This document shows positions 11,101 through 19,709 of a stretch of 64,000 nucleotides of DNA, one piece after another (position 1 is the first letter of the stretch; each line of letters starts with the position of its first letter). The DNA comes from Marisa cornuarietis (Eukaryota > Mollusca > Gastropoda > Architaenioglossa > Ampullariidae): positions 62,001-126,000 of the forward strand of contig SMMW01000003.1 in the NCBI GenBank assembly GCA_004794655.1, given 5' to 3'. Below the pieces are notes generated by a model. The model ran no database searches, had not been told where the DNA came from, and worked only from the letters and a program-made list of their open reading frames with translations. The position numbers were made by a program, and so were the translations under genes.

Positions 11101-14100
11101 GATCGACCACCTAATGATCAACGGCATCTGGAGACGTTCCCTACTCGACGTCAGGGTGAGAAGAGGAGGAGATGTTGGGAGTGACCATCACCTTGTTGTA
11201 GCAAACATTAAAATGAAACTGCGAAGTACAGGACGCAAGTCAGCAGCACACAGACGCTTTGATGTGGAAAGATTGCAGGACCCCAAACTAAAAAATGCCT
11301 TCATCCTTCAAGTGAAAAACAGATTTCAGGCACTTGCAGACATGACAGACACCTGCGAGGTAGATACAGATAGAATAAACCAGAGATGGGACCTTGTAAG
11401 AACAGTGTACCAAAAAAGCAGCGAGACTAGTCTTGGACTAAAAGAAACTAAGAAGAAAGAGTGGATAACACCAGAGACGTGGAAAGCAATACAGGAAAGA
11501 AGAGACATCAAGAAGAAGGTGGCTAGCACCAGATCTGAAAGACTGCAAGAGAAGTTCAAACTACAGTACAGAGAAATGAACCAGAAAGTGAAGCGCTCGG
11601 CGAGAACAGACAAGCGTGCCTACTTGAACAATCTGGCAAGTGAGGCCGAAGAAGCAGCAAAAAAGGAGAACAAGGAAAGCTGTACAAGATCACCAAAGTG
11701 ATTAGCGGCAAGTTCCACAGCACCAACGATGCCCCAGTCAAGGACAAGAAAGGGAAGCTACTAACGACAGAGAGAGAACAAGAAGCACGCTGGGCCGAAC
11801 ACTTCAAAGAGGTTCTGAACAGACCACCACCTTCCGAAGAAGCCGACATACAAGAAGCCACTGAGGACCTAGACGTCAACATCGCCCCACCAGAGAAGCA
11901 GGAAATCATCACAGCAATCAAGTCCTTGAAGAACAGAAAGGCACCAGGCCAAGACAATCTGAACGCTGAATTATTCAAAACAGACCCAGAACTGGCAGCC
12001 AATATCCTGCAACCCCTATTTACCGCAGTATTGGAAGGGAAACAAGTCCCAAGTGACTGGACCAGAGGAGTGATCGTCAAAATTCCAAAGAAAGGACCCC
12101 TTAGCGACTGCAACAACTGGCGAGGAATAACTCTCCTGTCCGTCCCGAGCAAGATCATGACAAAGATCATCATTCGACGAATCTCAGAGGCAACGGACGC
12201 ACAACTTAGAGAAGAACAGGCTGGTTTTCGTAGAGGAAGAGGATGCACCGATCAGATATTTGCACTACGCAACATCATTGAACAGTGTACAGAGTGGCAG
12301 AGACAGCTCTACATTAACTTCGTGGATTTCCAGAAGGCATTTGACAGCATCCACAGAGAAAGCCTTTGGCGCATCCTGAGAGCGTACGGAATACCAATGG
12401 AAATTGTGCTGCTGATCAAAAGCTTCTATACGAACTTTTCATGCTGCGTTGGTAACAGTAACATCTGCTTTGAGGTCGGGACTGGAGTGAGACAAGGCTG
12501 CGTGATGTCTTCCCTACTCTTTAACCTTGTCATTGACTGGGTAATGCGCCACACAACGGAAGATGAACCAAGGGGCATAAGATGGACACTCTCCAAGAAC
12601 TTAGAAGACCTAGACTTTGCCGACGACCTGGCCTTGCTGTCACACACCCATCGACATATGCAGGAGAAGACGACTCGCCTGAACACCTTTGCGAAGCAGG
12701 TCGGACTGCACATCAGCCGGACAAAGACAGAAGTGATGACCCTCAACACCACCAATTCAACACCGATCAACATAGAGGGAGAAGACCTGCCGATGGTTGA
12801 AAACTTCACATACTTGGGCAGCGTGGTCAAGCAGGATGGAGGAGCAGACCGTGACATCCAGAGCAGACTGAGCAAGGCCAGGGGCATCTTCTGTAGCCTA
12901 AGCAACATCTGGAAGTCAGCCCAGTACAGCACCCATACCAAACTGAGACTCTACCAGAGCCTTGTCCTGTCCACTCTCCTGTACGGCTCGGAAATGATTG
13001 ACAGCGACCTCAACAAACTGTCAGTCTTCCACACCAAAAGCCTGAGAAGAATCCTGGGCATCTTCTGGCCAAGAACAATCTCCAACGAAGAGCTACTTGC
13101 CCAGTGTGGGCAAGAGAGTATGAACACCATCCTGATGAAGAAACGATGGCGCTGGATTGGCCATGTCATCAGAGGCAACTCCATCACAAAAACTGCCTTA
13201 CACTGGACCCCAGAGGGAAAGCGCAAGCGAGGCCGGCCCAAGAACACCTGGCGGCGAACCGTGGAGGCAGAAATGAAGACCCTAAATCACAGCTGGGGCA
13301 CTGTGGGGAGGCTGGCCCAGGACAGACAAAAGTGGAGGACCTTTGTCGCTGCCCTACGTGCCGACAGGCATAACGGACAGTAAGTAAGTAAGAAATGTGA
13401 TATATTTGTCTATGTTCAACGGCACATGGCAGATTATTAAATATTAACACAAAATGAGCGAGTCGCATCATCAATCTGTTCCGCTGCCTTAGCATCACTT
13501 GCCTGGTTAGTCACCTTTGTGACTGGCCGCGTCTAGCAACTTTTTGAAAGAGGGTGGGTCTCTTTACCCGGAAAGCGGTCGGGTATCATAAACTCGACAC
13601 TGCCATATCATATACCATCAGACTCAACAGAAACTTCTCTTTCGCGTTCCCCTAGGGAAGCACGTGGTATATATTTGGGTCACCTGTTATCGTACCTTAG
13701 ATCTGTTAAATTTCATTAAAAAATGCATCTAAATGTCCGCCAATCTTCGCTGATTTAATTCAATATGTACACATCAATATACGTGTGAAAGCTTGTGAAC
13801 GTGGGCACAAAGACCGACCCAACCATCAAAACGCGTTACACTGCACGTGGAAAATGGCCACCGCGCGGCTGCTGATTTTCGTGCCGGTTACCATTTACCC
13901 TCACAAAGTACACATCATTCTCCCAGCAGAGCCGGCGCTAGGGCAGGGCGAGCAGGGCGAGCAGGGCGACCACCGCCCAAGGCCCCGCACCTGATGGGGG
14001 CCCCGCGCTAGCAAGTGCACCCTCGGGATGAGACAGTCCATAATTTTCTTGAAATTCTAAAAATAAAAAATCCTTACAAAAGGGTTTCTTAGAAAATTCA

Positions 14101-16184
14101 GGTGACTGATATCCATTTATTAACAGGATTAGCTCTGAGACGGCAAATGATTGAAAAGTGGCGAGTGAAGCTGGTTGCCTTGCAAACTACGAGCTGGGGA
14201 ATTTTGAATTTGTGGTTGCCGTCGTTGTGTGGTACGACATCCTGTTTGCCGTCAACACAGTCAGAAAAACCTTGCAGTCGTCAAATATGCAACTCGATGT
14301 GGCCATTAAACACGTTCAGTCTCTTATAAATGTCTTCATCAAGTATAGAGACAATGGATTTATGTCAGCAATAATCACCGCAAAAGAAACAGCATCAACA
14401 ATGAACACCGAACCTGTATTTAAGATCGCTGCCTTAGGCGAAGGAAGAGGCGATTTGAATATGAAGTCATGGAGGAACCACAGGAGACACCTGAAGAATG
14501 TTTCAGGGTTGGGTATTTCTTGTGGATCGTCGATCAAGCATTGGGATTTCTGAAGAAATTTATTTAGCAACTAGAGCAGTATGCCGGAATATTTGGCTTC
14601 CTTTACAATGTTTCACAACTACGCACAATTACAATGAATGAACTGAGCAAACATTACACGGATTTAGATTTATCATTGAGAAACGGCGATTTCCGACATT
14701 TGTTTCCAAAGGCCCCGCAATTCTATTTGTCCAAGGCCCCGCGCCCCCCCCCCTAGCGCCGGCTCTGCTCCCAGTCACACAAAACAAAGACATACTCTGA
14801 ACAAATATTGTAAATTTGTTCTTTATTGTGATTTAGAAGTGATATTTCTGTTCCTGGTAGTCCATAAAATACTTTGAATTGAAAGCGAGCAATTTTTGTG
14901 CGATCGCCCGCTTTCCACCAGCGGGAAGGCGTGTGTGTTGGTACTTTGACTGGACTAACAACGCGATTATTAACGCTAGTCCCTGGCATGTCAAGACTAA
15001 CAACGCGATTATTAACGCTAGTCCCTGGCATGTCAAGACTAACAACGCGATTATTAACGCTAGTCCCTGGCATGTCAAGACCGACAACGCGATTAAGTCT
15101 GGTCCCTGGCATGTCAAGACTGACAAGGCGATGAACGCGAGTCCCTGGCATGTCAAGATCTTTTTCTTGTGCGTGTGTGTGTGTGTGTGTGTGTTAGTCT
15201 GCGTGTGTTCGTTACCTTAACAGCGACGCGTCGGTTGCGGTTGAAGTCGAGTGCCGCTTTGACTACAGCGTAGGAGCCCTGGCCCAGGTTGTTTTCAAGG
15301 AGAAAGCCCTGAGATTCTAGAGCCATGTACTTATCGGTCCCGGCACGAGTGTTGCTGGCAGCGGTTTTAGAACTCGACTGCTTTGTTTGCATGCCGCTGT
15401 TGGCCGCTGTCTTGTCTCTTGCAGCCACTAACACCAGTTTGTTTTTGCCAGCCACATCCCGGGCGGAGGTTGACAGTTTGCATGCGACTCGTGTAGTTGC
15501 TGGAGACACCAAGTCACAAGTCCCTGCCTGCTCCTTGCTGGGGCCGGTTCCCATTAGGGAGATGGTTGTGGTCTTGTTTTTGGAAGTGGGACATTTAGAT
15601 AATACGGGCTCTGTTGCTGGGAGTGATGAACCGTGACTGGGCCTAGAAGATGAAGCTGTGGACGATGACCGGTCATCGTTAATGTGTTTAACGCCCCGGA
15701 CATAGATGTTCGATTGGGGGTGAGATTCGTCCTTCTGGGCATGCGCGCGCTGACTATCTGTGATGGGAAAAGAGGGTATGGGAGTGCATATCGGTTGATG
15801 AAGGCGACTGTGAGACTGTGTTGGCTGTGAGAAGTACGAATAGCCCCGCTCCTCCTTGTTTGAGCTTCCTTGACAGCCGGTGACCAGATTCTTGTGGTCT
15901 GTCTCACGCTGGGCGGACTTGCTTGACGGTAAACTCGAGCGCCTGTTGCTGGGTAGATCTACCCTACGACGCGCGCTGCTGAAGGGCGCCTCAGACGAGT
16001 CGGAGGGAGGCGCAGAAGGGGCAGCTTGTAGCGACCCACTGATCCTGCGTCCAGCGGCACCACTCGGGCGGTAGCGAGCCTCGCCTTCATCTACACCGGA
16101 ACTAGCTGGCTGATCTGTCATGTCTGATGGGTGTCCGTCACGCCCTGTCGAAGCACCTGAGTGTGATGTACAAATTACTGGCAC
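3401..16184 (-). CDS. TSSK-like serine/threonine protein kinase (4 coding exons)
   Basis: Joining 16184-15216, 8380-8167, 6671-6388 and 4357-3401 gives about 807 codons. All three introns are GT-AG and phases agree (0, 1, 0). The kinase domain spans roughly residues 290-560. It has a glycine loop GQGSYAVV, VAVK lysine at the end of exon 1, helix-C glutamate in PRELEMLR, HRDLKCEN, DFGFAR, an activation segment with TFCGS then AYAAPE, and DIWSMGVV. These match the testis-specific serine kinase (TSSK) family, as does LPFDD after the last junction. TSSKs act in spermatid differentiation in vertebrates; the same role here is inference. A Ser-rich N-terminal region of about 290 residues and a C-terminal tail of about 260 make it longer than the usual 270-370-residue TSSKs. 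The start codon is uncertain: ATG at 16184 or an in-frame ATG at about 16121. An upstream non-coding exon is possible. Confidence 0.85.
4930..4989. repeat. 30-bp direct duplication
   Basis: Two adjacent near-identical copies beginning GTCTTCAAGTCAAATGAAGA; they differ only in the last base of the unit. Confidence 0.9.
4985..5340 (-). pseudogene. pogo/Tigger-like transposase N-terminal fragment
   Basis: Read on the minus strand, the sequence encodes a CENP-B-type N-terminal helix-turn-helix: PSKKKARNTIELKKKIIEKY, then an SGIHIAEIGCMYGKSTSTIS stretch. After a frameshift or stop near 5195 it continues with KKETMKEEANVLKGMNE and a segment resembling the second HTH of pogo, Tigger and Tc5 transposases. 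No DDE catalytic domain remains. This is a broken transposon relic. Confidence 0.65.
6388..6671 (-). CDS. TSSK-like kinase, coding exon 3 (catalytic core)
   Basis: Exon of 284 bp. The acceptor is CCTCAACAG. Its first two bases complete a glycine codon with exon 2. It encodes HRDLKCEN, DFGFAR, CGSFAYAAPE and DIWSMGVV. The donor is ACCATG|GTAACT, phase 0. All catalytic residues are present, so the enzyme is predicted active. Confidence 0.92.
7445..7516. repeat. 24-bp tandem repeat, three copies
   Basis: Three consecutive copies of a 24-bp unit starting CACCTGACCTGAACACAGA. Confidence 0.9.
7587..7702. repeat. 39-bp tandem repeat, three copies
   Basis: Three copies of a 39-bp unit starting AACCAGACATATCCCCTCCC with very few differences, directly following the 24-bp array region. 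Confidence 0.9.
8089..8136. repeat. (TG)n microsatellite beside a splice donor
   Basis: A TG run on the plus strand, which is (CA)n in the kinase transcript. It starts about 30 bases inside intron 2 from the exon 2 donor, after a CT-rich stretch. Confidence 0.95.
8167..8380 (-). CDS. TSSK-like kinase, coding exon 2
   Basis: Exon of 214 bp. The acceptor TTTGTGACAG precedes codons for IVSKRRCPNDYL, which continue the lysine of exon 1. It carries the helix-C glutamate (PRELEMLR) and the hinge region (FFIIMELAERGDLLE). The donor GCAG|GTAAAC leaves phase 1. Confidence 0.9.
8529..8738. repeat. 70-bp tandem repeat, three copies
   Basis: Three copies of a 70-bp unit containing CGTCTAGCACGCTGTGTATC and ending near ATAAATT, at 8529, 8599 and 8669. 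Differences are single bases, so duplication is recent. It lies in kinase intron 1 about 150 bases upstream of the exon 2 acceptor. Confidence 0.92.
8739..9454 (-). other. Kinase intron 1, unassigned stretch
   Basis: No gene or clear repeat. A motif CTAGGTACCGGCACACA at about 8974 resembles the end of the long inverted-repeat element that starts at 9455 (CTAGGTACCGACACACA), so part of this stretch could belong to that element family. Confidence 0.5.
10136..10264 (+). ncRNA. Candidate HDV-like self-cleaving ribozyme, element A
   Basis: Helices fit in HDV order. P1 is CCCCCCG (10137-10143) with CGGGGGG (10167-10173). P2 is GGATCAT (10146-10152) with ATGATCC (10258-10264). P3 is ACC (10154-10156) with GGT (10164-10166), closing loop TTGTCGC. 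P4 is GTATC (10181-10185) with GATGC (10243-10247), then ACCCT (10190-10194) with AGGGT (10237-10241). The J4/2 strand CAGACAAAAC supplies a candidate catalytic C at 10252. P1 starts at the element's first bases, as expected if the ribozyme frees the element's 5' end. One extra C precedes P1. P1.1 is not obvious. HDV-like ribozymes at LINE 5' ends are an established class; activity here is inferred. Confidence 0.78.
10442..11700 (+). pseudogene. Element A endonuclease region (frameshifted)
   Basis: The EEP (exonuclease-endonuclease-phosphatase) endonuclease nicks target DNA to prime reverse transcription. N-terminal motifs (GFWNVRTMYETGKLAQITAE, SESRWTGSG) are in one frame. The frame shifts near 10620 to the part with VLYSGREDNQHHEGVAIIL, QCYAPTNDSDEAKD and MMGDMNAKVG, and shifts again near 10960 to NQIDHLMIN and GSDHHLVVA, the C-terminal catalytic SDH motif. 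A third shift near 11690 precedes the RT. The order of motifs is complete, so the damage is recent small indels. Confidence 0.85.
11698..13383 (+). CDS. Element A reverse transcriptase ORF
   Basis: Open frame of 561 codons. RT motifs in order: KSLKNRKAPGQDNLNAELF, PKKGPLSDCNNWRGITLL, EQAGFRRGRGCTDQIF, FVDFQKAFDSI, GVRQGCVMSSLLFNLVID, and the catalytic LDFADDLALLSH. Then ENFTYLGSVV, and a C-terminal region with RWRWIGHVIRG and GRPKNTWRR that is typical of this LINE group. No RNase H follows and the stop lies in the TAAG tail. The RT domain itself is intact, but it would have been translated as part of the upstream ORF, now shifted out of frame. Confidence 0.9.
   Translation: MISGKFHSTNDAPVKDKKGKLLTTEREQEARWAEHFKEVLNRPPPSEEADIQEATEDLDVNIAPPEKQEIITAIKSLKNRKAPGQDNLNAELFKTDPELAANILQPLFTAVLEGKQVPSDWTRGVIVKIPKKGPLSDCNNWRGITLLSVPSKIMTKIIIRRISEATDAQLREEQAGFRRGRGCTDQIFALRNIIEQCTEWQRQLYINFVDFQKAFDSIHRESLWRILRAYGIPMEIVLLIKSFYTNFSCCVGNSNICFEVGTGVRQGCVMSSLLFNLVIDWVMRHTTEDEPRGIRWTLSKNLEDLDFADDLALLSHTHRHMQEKTTRLNTFAKQVGLHISRTKTEVMTLNTTNSTPINIEGEDLPMVENFTYLGSVVKQDGGADRDIQSRLSKARGIFCSLSNIWKSAQYSTHTKLRLYQSLVLSTLLYGSEMIDSDLNKLSVFHTKSLRRILGIFWPRTISNEELLAQCGQESMNTILMKKRWRWIGHVIRGNSITKTALHWTPEGKRKRGRPKNTWRRTVEAEMKTLNHSWGTVGRLAQDRQKWRTFVAALRADRHNGQ
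13927..14767. mobile_element. Deleted hAT transposon (ZMYM1-like family)
   Basis: Terminal inverted repeats CAGAGCCGGCGCTAGGG (13927) and the complement ending CGCCGGCTCTG (14767), followed by subterminal AAGGCCCCGC motifs on both sides. The target duplication CTCCCAG occurs at 13920-13926 and 14768-14774. The opposite arm of the host foldback element (about 9623) keeps the uninterrupted sequence, proving insertion into the right arm. hAT elements normally make 8-bp duplications; here 7 bases match. The 841-bp length means most of the transposase is deleted. Confidence 0.85.
14158..14553 (+). pseudogene. hAT transposase fragment (ZMYM1-like)
   Basis: A 131-codon frame matches the central part of hAT transposases annotated as zinc finger MYM-type protein 1-like: YELGNFEFVVAVVVWYDIL, FAVNTVRKTLQSSNMQLDVA, YRDNGFMSAIITAKE and NTEPVF. 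BED finger and C-terminal dimerisation region are missing. It lies inside the TIR-bounded element. Confidence 0.75.
14954..15160. repeat. 42-bp tandem repeat, about five copies
   Basis: Units begin ACTAACAACGCGATTATTAA and end CCTGGCATGTCAAG. The first three are near-identical; the last two are shorter, diverged variants. The array abuts the right end of the foldback element and lies about 55 bases from kinase exon 1. Confidence 0.9.
15169..15194. repeat. (GT)n microsatellite beside exon 1 donor
   Basis: Plus-strand GT run, CA in the kinase transcript, within 25-45 bases of the exon 1 donor at 15215. Confidence 0.9.
15216..16184 (-). CDS. TSSK-like kinase, coding exon 1
   Basis: Encodes the long Ser/Thr-rich, probably disordered N-terminus and the first kinase beta strands, ending exactly after the VAVK lysine codon. 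The donor is AAG|GTAACG at 15215-15214. A (CA)n tract on the coding strand follows within about 25 bases. The open frame runs on past the donor only into repeat-encoded Thr-His residues, which supports the splice. Confidence 0.85.
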
Positions 16185-18144
16185 TTAGAACATCCATATC
16201 GCCTATATTTCTGATATTGCTACACAACTTACTACCACTTAGCGCAATCCATATCGCCTGTTTCTGATATTGCTACACGAACCCCTCGCACTTTGCACAA
16301 TCAAGCATGTGCACACACAAGCATACATACCAATTAATTGAATATGCCGTTGTCAAAAATATTATTTAAGTTAGGGTTAAGTCTCCCTAACTTTGAAAGA
16401 CGCTGTCTACATTATCACAAAATGTAACAGAGTACCTAAGTTTGAGAAATGATGTTTAAGTTAGAGGACGGAGAGGTGGGAGAGAGACAGAGAGAGAAAG
16501 AGAGAGAAAGGGTGAGAGGGACAGAGAAATAGAGGGGGGAGGGGGAGAGGAGGAGCTGGCCGTCAAACAAAAGTTCACAGCAGCAGGACACAGCAGCAGC
16601 CAAAACACCCAACATTTTCCACACGCCATTTTTAATGTCTACGTAATTCAGAATAAGAACAATTAATCTCAGATGATAAATAATCATTACATATTTTGGA
16701 TTATTGTATTTGTAGAAACTCTGACATCGGTATGGTACCTGTCTTCAATCTCTCAAAAACATCTTCCCTTAGACCATGGGTGCCCACACCTTTACATCTT
16801 GCGAGGTACTGATAAGATGATCAAATCAAAATGATCTAGCCACAAAACATAAATTTATTCCTTCTGTATTATTCTTCTGTATTCATCCCCTACTTTTTAA
16901 TGTCATGCGATCTACCCACACTTCCTTCGCGATCGATCAGTAGATCGTGATCGACGTATTGCCCCCCCCCCCCCTGTCTTACACGATATCATTGTGAATT
17001 GCACCATTCGCTTACATTTCAAATATCCAACTGAAGTGACACGTGTTGCGTATCATGGCAGCTGACTGGACTCCTTCAAGTCATATTTTTGACGGTGAGA
17101 CCACTTTGCATGTTTGGCTTAAATCCTGTCCTCAGGGGATGTCAAACTGATTGTTTGTGCGGTTACATTACAGTTTGACGAAAGACAAGCTCAAGACGGT
17201 GGACTCAGTATTGACTAGAGGATAATATCAAAAACTCTTTCACAGGGGAGTAGGATTCATGCATTTGTAAGAAAATACTCTGCATTTGCGACATAAATAA
17301 AATGACAAAGAACATTTATCCCGACAGAACAGCACGCACTCCTCTATTACTGCTGGCATGTTTGCAAGTATGGCACTAGAAATAATTGTAAGAAGTCTCG
17401 TCACCTCCCCACACACACGACAATATTGGCCTGTCACAATAACTCTGTACTCTAGTAGTGTCTGACATTCAACCACAAGTCGTGTAAAGCTCAAACATTT
17501 CTTAACAATTGATAAATCAGTGAAACTGGATGGCGTCTATTTGCGGACCCAAAACTATTATCTCTCTTATTCCATTTCAAGCTGTTTAGCTCTCCCACTC
17601 TCTCCTCTGTACTTTAGTTGTGTTTGCCTATCCATTTCATCCATCTTTATCCGCATGCGCAATGAACTTCTACATGGTGCAAACTTGCTGTGTTTTACAA
17701 AAATCACAATGTCTAATATTAGTGTTCGCTAATTTGTCCGTCTCTCGTGAACAGCTCTTTACATCATGAGGACTGTAGGAAAAATACTTGCGTCTGAGCG
17801 AAGTTTAGTCAGCAGAAATTTACAGGCGAGTCGTAAGAGAACCCAGGGCTCGGGTAGCGGAGTGGCTTTGACTGTTGTCCAACTGTGACAAAGTTCTTGT
17901 ACCTCAGGTCATGTTTTCACCACATTACAGTAAGTGGGACCTTTGTTGTTGTAACGGAAGTCTTGTTTTCACCAGATTAATTGTGACATAGTTCTTGTAA
18001 ATCAGTCAAAGGCCATGTTTTCACAGATTTCTTCAGCACCGGAAACCACCGTGACTGGACTGACGTCATGAATCAACGCACTTTGTTATGTGCAATGACG
18101 TCAAAATTAAATATCGTCACCATTCTCAGCCGACACCAAAGCAA
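16185..18144. other. Region upstream of the kinase gene
   Basis: Expected to hold the kinase promoter and any 5' UTR exon, but nothing decisive is visible. A purine-rich GAGA tract lies at 16470-16560, a C10 run at 16962-16974, and short repeats of GTTTTCACCA near 17910-18020. Open frames are short. Confidence 0.5.
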
Positions 18145-19210
18145 GGCTTGTATTTAACCTCCTATGGACTAAGTACACACGGCTTGTATTTAACCTCCTA
18201 TGGACTAAGTACACACGGCTTGTGTTTAACCTCCTATGGACTAAGTACACACGGCTTGTGTTTAACCTCCTATGGACTAAGTACACACGGCTTGTGTTTA
18301 ACCTCCTATGGACTAAGTACACACGGCTTGTGTTTAACCTCCTATGGACTAAGTACACACGGCTTGTGTTTAACCTCCTATGGACTAAGTACACACGGCT
18401 TGTGTTTAACCCCCTATGGACTAAGTACACACGGTTTGTGTTTAACCTCCTATGGACTAAGTACACACGGCTTGTATTTAACCCCCTATGGACTAAATAC
18501 ACACGGCTTGTGTTTAACCTCCAACGGACTAAGTACACACGGCTTGTGTTTAACCCCCTATGGACTAAGTACACACGGCTTGTATTTAACCCCCTATGGA
18601 CTAAATACACACGGCTTGTGTTTAACCTCCAACGGACTAAGTACACACGGCTTGTATTTAACCCCCTATGGACTAAATACACACGGCTTGTGTTTAACCT
18701 CCAACGGACTAAGTACACACGGCTTGTGTTTAACCTCCTATGGACTAAGTACACACGGCTTGTGTTTAACCCCCTATGGACTAAGTACACACGGTTTGTG
18801 TTTAACCTCCTATGGACTAAGTACACACGGCTTGTGTTTAACCCCCTATGGACTAAGTACACACGCTTGTGTTTAACCTCCTATGGACTAAGTACACACG
18901 GCTTGTATTTAACCTCCTATGGACTAAGTACACACGGCTTGTATTTAACCCCCTATGGACTAAATACACACGGCTTGTGTTTAACCTCCAACGGACTAAG
19001 TACACACGGCTTGTGTTTAACCCCCTATGGACTAAGTACACACGGCTTGTGTTTAACCTCCTATGGACTAAGTACACACGGCTTGTATTTAACCTCCTAT
19101 GGACTAAGTACACGCGGCTTGTGTTTAACCTCCTATGGACTAAGTACACACGGCTTGTGTTTAACCTCCTATAGACTATGGACTATCTCCTATGGACTAA
19201 GTACACGGGG
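18145..19210. repeat. 36-bp minisatellite, about 28 copies
   Basis: Unit GGCTTGTGTTTAACCTCCTA followed by TGGACTAAGTACACAC. Variants (CCTCCTATG, CCCCCTATG, CCTCCAACG; TGTATTT versus TGTGTTT) recur in ordered patterns. Because 36 is a multiple of three, several frames on both strands stay open for 250-350 codons. One copy near 18864 lacks one base and shifts the frame. No start context, splice or homology supports coding. Confidence 0.95.
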
Positions 19211-19285
19211 TTTGTGGGAGGCCGTCACTTGCCTTTTCTTGCACTTAAAGCCATATGCGTAGTCAAGGCAACAATCTGCCACATC

Positions 19286-19354
<69 letters not shown>
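19286..19354. repeat. (GAT)n microsatellite
   Basis: About 23 uninterrupted GAT triplets. Confidence 0.97.
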
Positions 19355-19355
<1 letters not shown>

Positions 19356-19449
19356 GCCAGAGTCGTCTAGATTCCATGTACAAAGTCAATGCACTTTCCC
19401 ATTGTATTACACTAGACGTACTGATACACACGTACCCGCTGCCAACTAC

Positions 19450-19655
19450 ACCACTGATAAGCTTCTTGAAGGTTAATCAAAATATGTGCTGCGGCTCTTG
19501 TTTGTTTCGTTTCTGATATCACCTAGCATTCTGCAACCTGCGCTACAGGCAGACCACTGATAAGCTTCTTGAAGGTTAATCAAAATATGTGCTGCGGCTC
19601 TTGTTTGTTTCGTTTCTGATATCACCTAGCATTCTGCAACCTGCGCTACAGGCAG
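19450..19655. repeat. 103-bp tandem duplication
   Basis: Two perfect or near-perfect adjacent copies of 103 bp (19450-19552 and 19553-19655), starting ACCACTGATAAGCTTCTTGA, just beyond the stop codon of the ankyrin/SOCS gene and so probably in its 3' flank or UTR. Confidence 0.95.
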
Positions 19656-19709
19656 AGCCACGTCATGAGATAGCAGAGTGCACCATCTCTTCGCCAGCAG
19701 CAGACATTC

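Larger units (their letters stand above)
10136..13391 (+). mobile_element. LINE element A, full length (CFDP2/RTE- or Ingi-like)
   Basis: A 3.26-kb non-LTR retrotransposon flanked by a 12-bp target-site duplication GAAATGTGATAT (10124-10135 and 13392-13403). It begins with a C-run and an HDV-like ribozyme fold, encodes an apurinic-type endonuclease and a reverse transcriptase, has no RNase H, and ends in a short TAAG repeat. The endonuclease resembles the one captured in craniofacial development protein 2 (BovB/RTE-type), with FWNVRTMYETGK and SESRWTGSGR. The RT resembles CFDP2-associated LINEs common in flatworms and molluscs. Clade (RTE, SR2-like or Ingi-like) needs a tree. Three frameshifts break the ORF, so this copy is dead although complete. 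Confidence 0.88.
9455..14944. mobile_element. Long-inverted-repeat (foldback) element with nested insertions
   Basis: The left arm (about 9455-10060) is the diverged reverse complement of the right arm (about 13471-14944, minus the hAT insertion). Matching blocks in order include GTACCGACACACACGCC, GCTGGTGGAAAG, TTTGTTTTGTGTGACTGGGA, GAGGGTAAATGGTAACC, ATGGCAGTGTC, AAAGAGACCCACC and the GGCAGGTGATTCTAAGG block. Arms are about 600-630 bp with an unmatched central spacer. No transposase was seen, so this is a non-autonomous foldback or MITE-like element of unknown superfamily. Element A is inserted in the spacer and a hAT copy in the right arm. Outer boundaries and target duplication are not settled. 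Confidence 0.75.

Noticed and set aside
11556..12941. Minus-strand open frames of 230 and 171 codons
   Set aside because: Antisense shadows of the element A reverse transcriptase.
13927..14767. ZMYM1-like host gene
   Set aside because: The fragment is bounded by hAT terminal inverted repeats and a target duplication, and most of the protein is absent.
18145..19210. CRISPR-like array of 36-bp units
   Set aside because: Units are directly tandem with no unique spacers, and the genome is eukaryotic.
18088..19262. Open frames of 250-350 codons on both strands
   Set aside because: They are created by the 36-bp tandem repeat; overlapping frames are equally open and no homology or splice signals exist.
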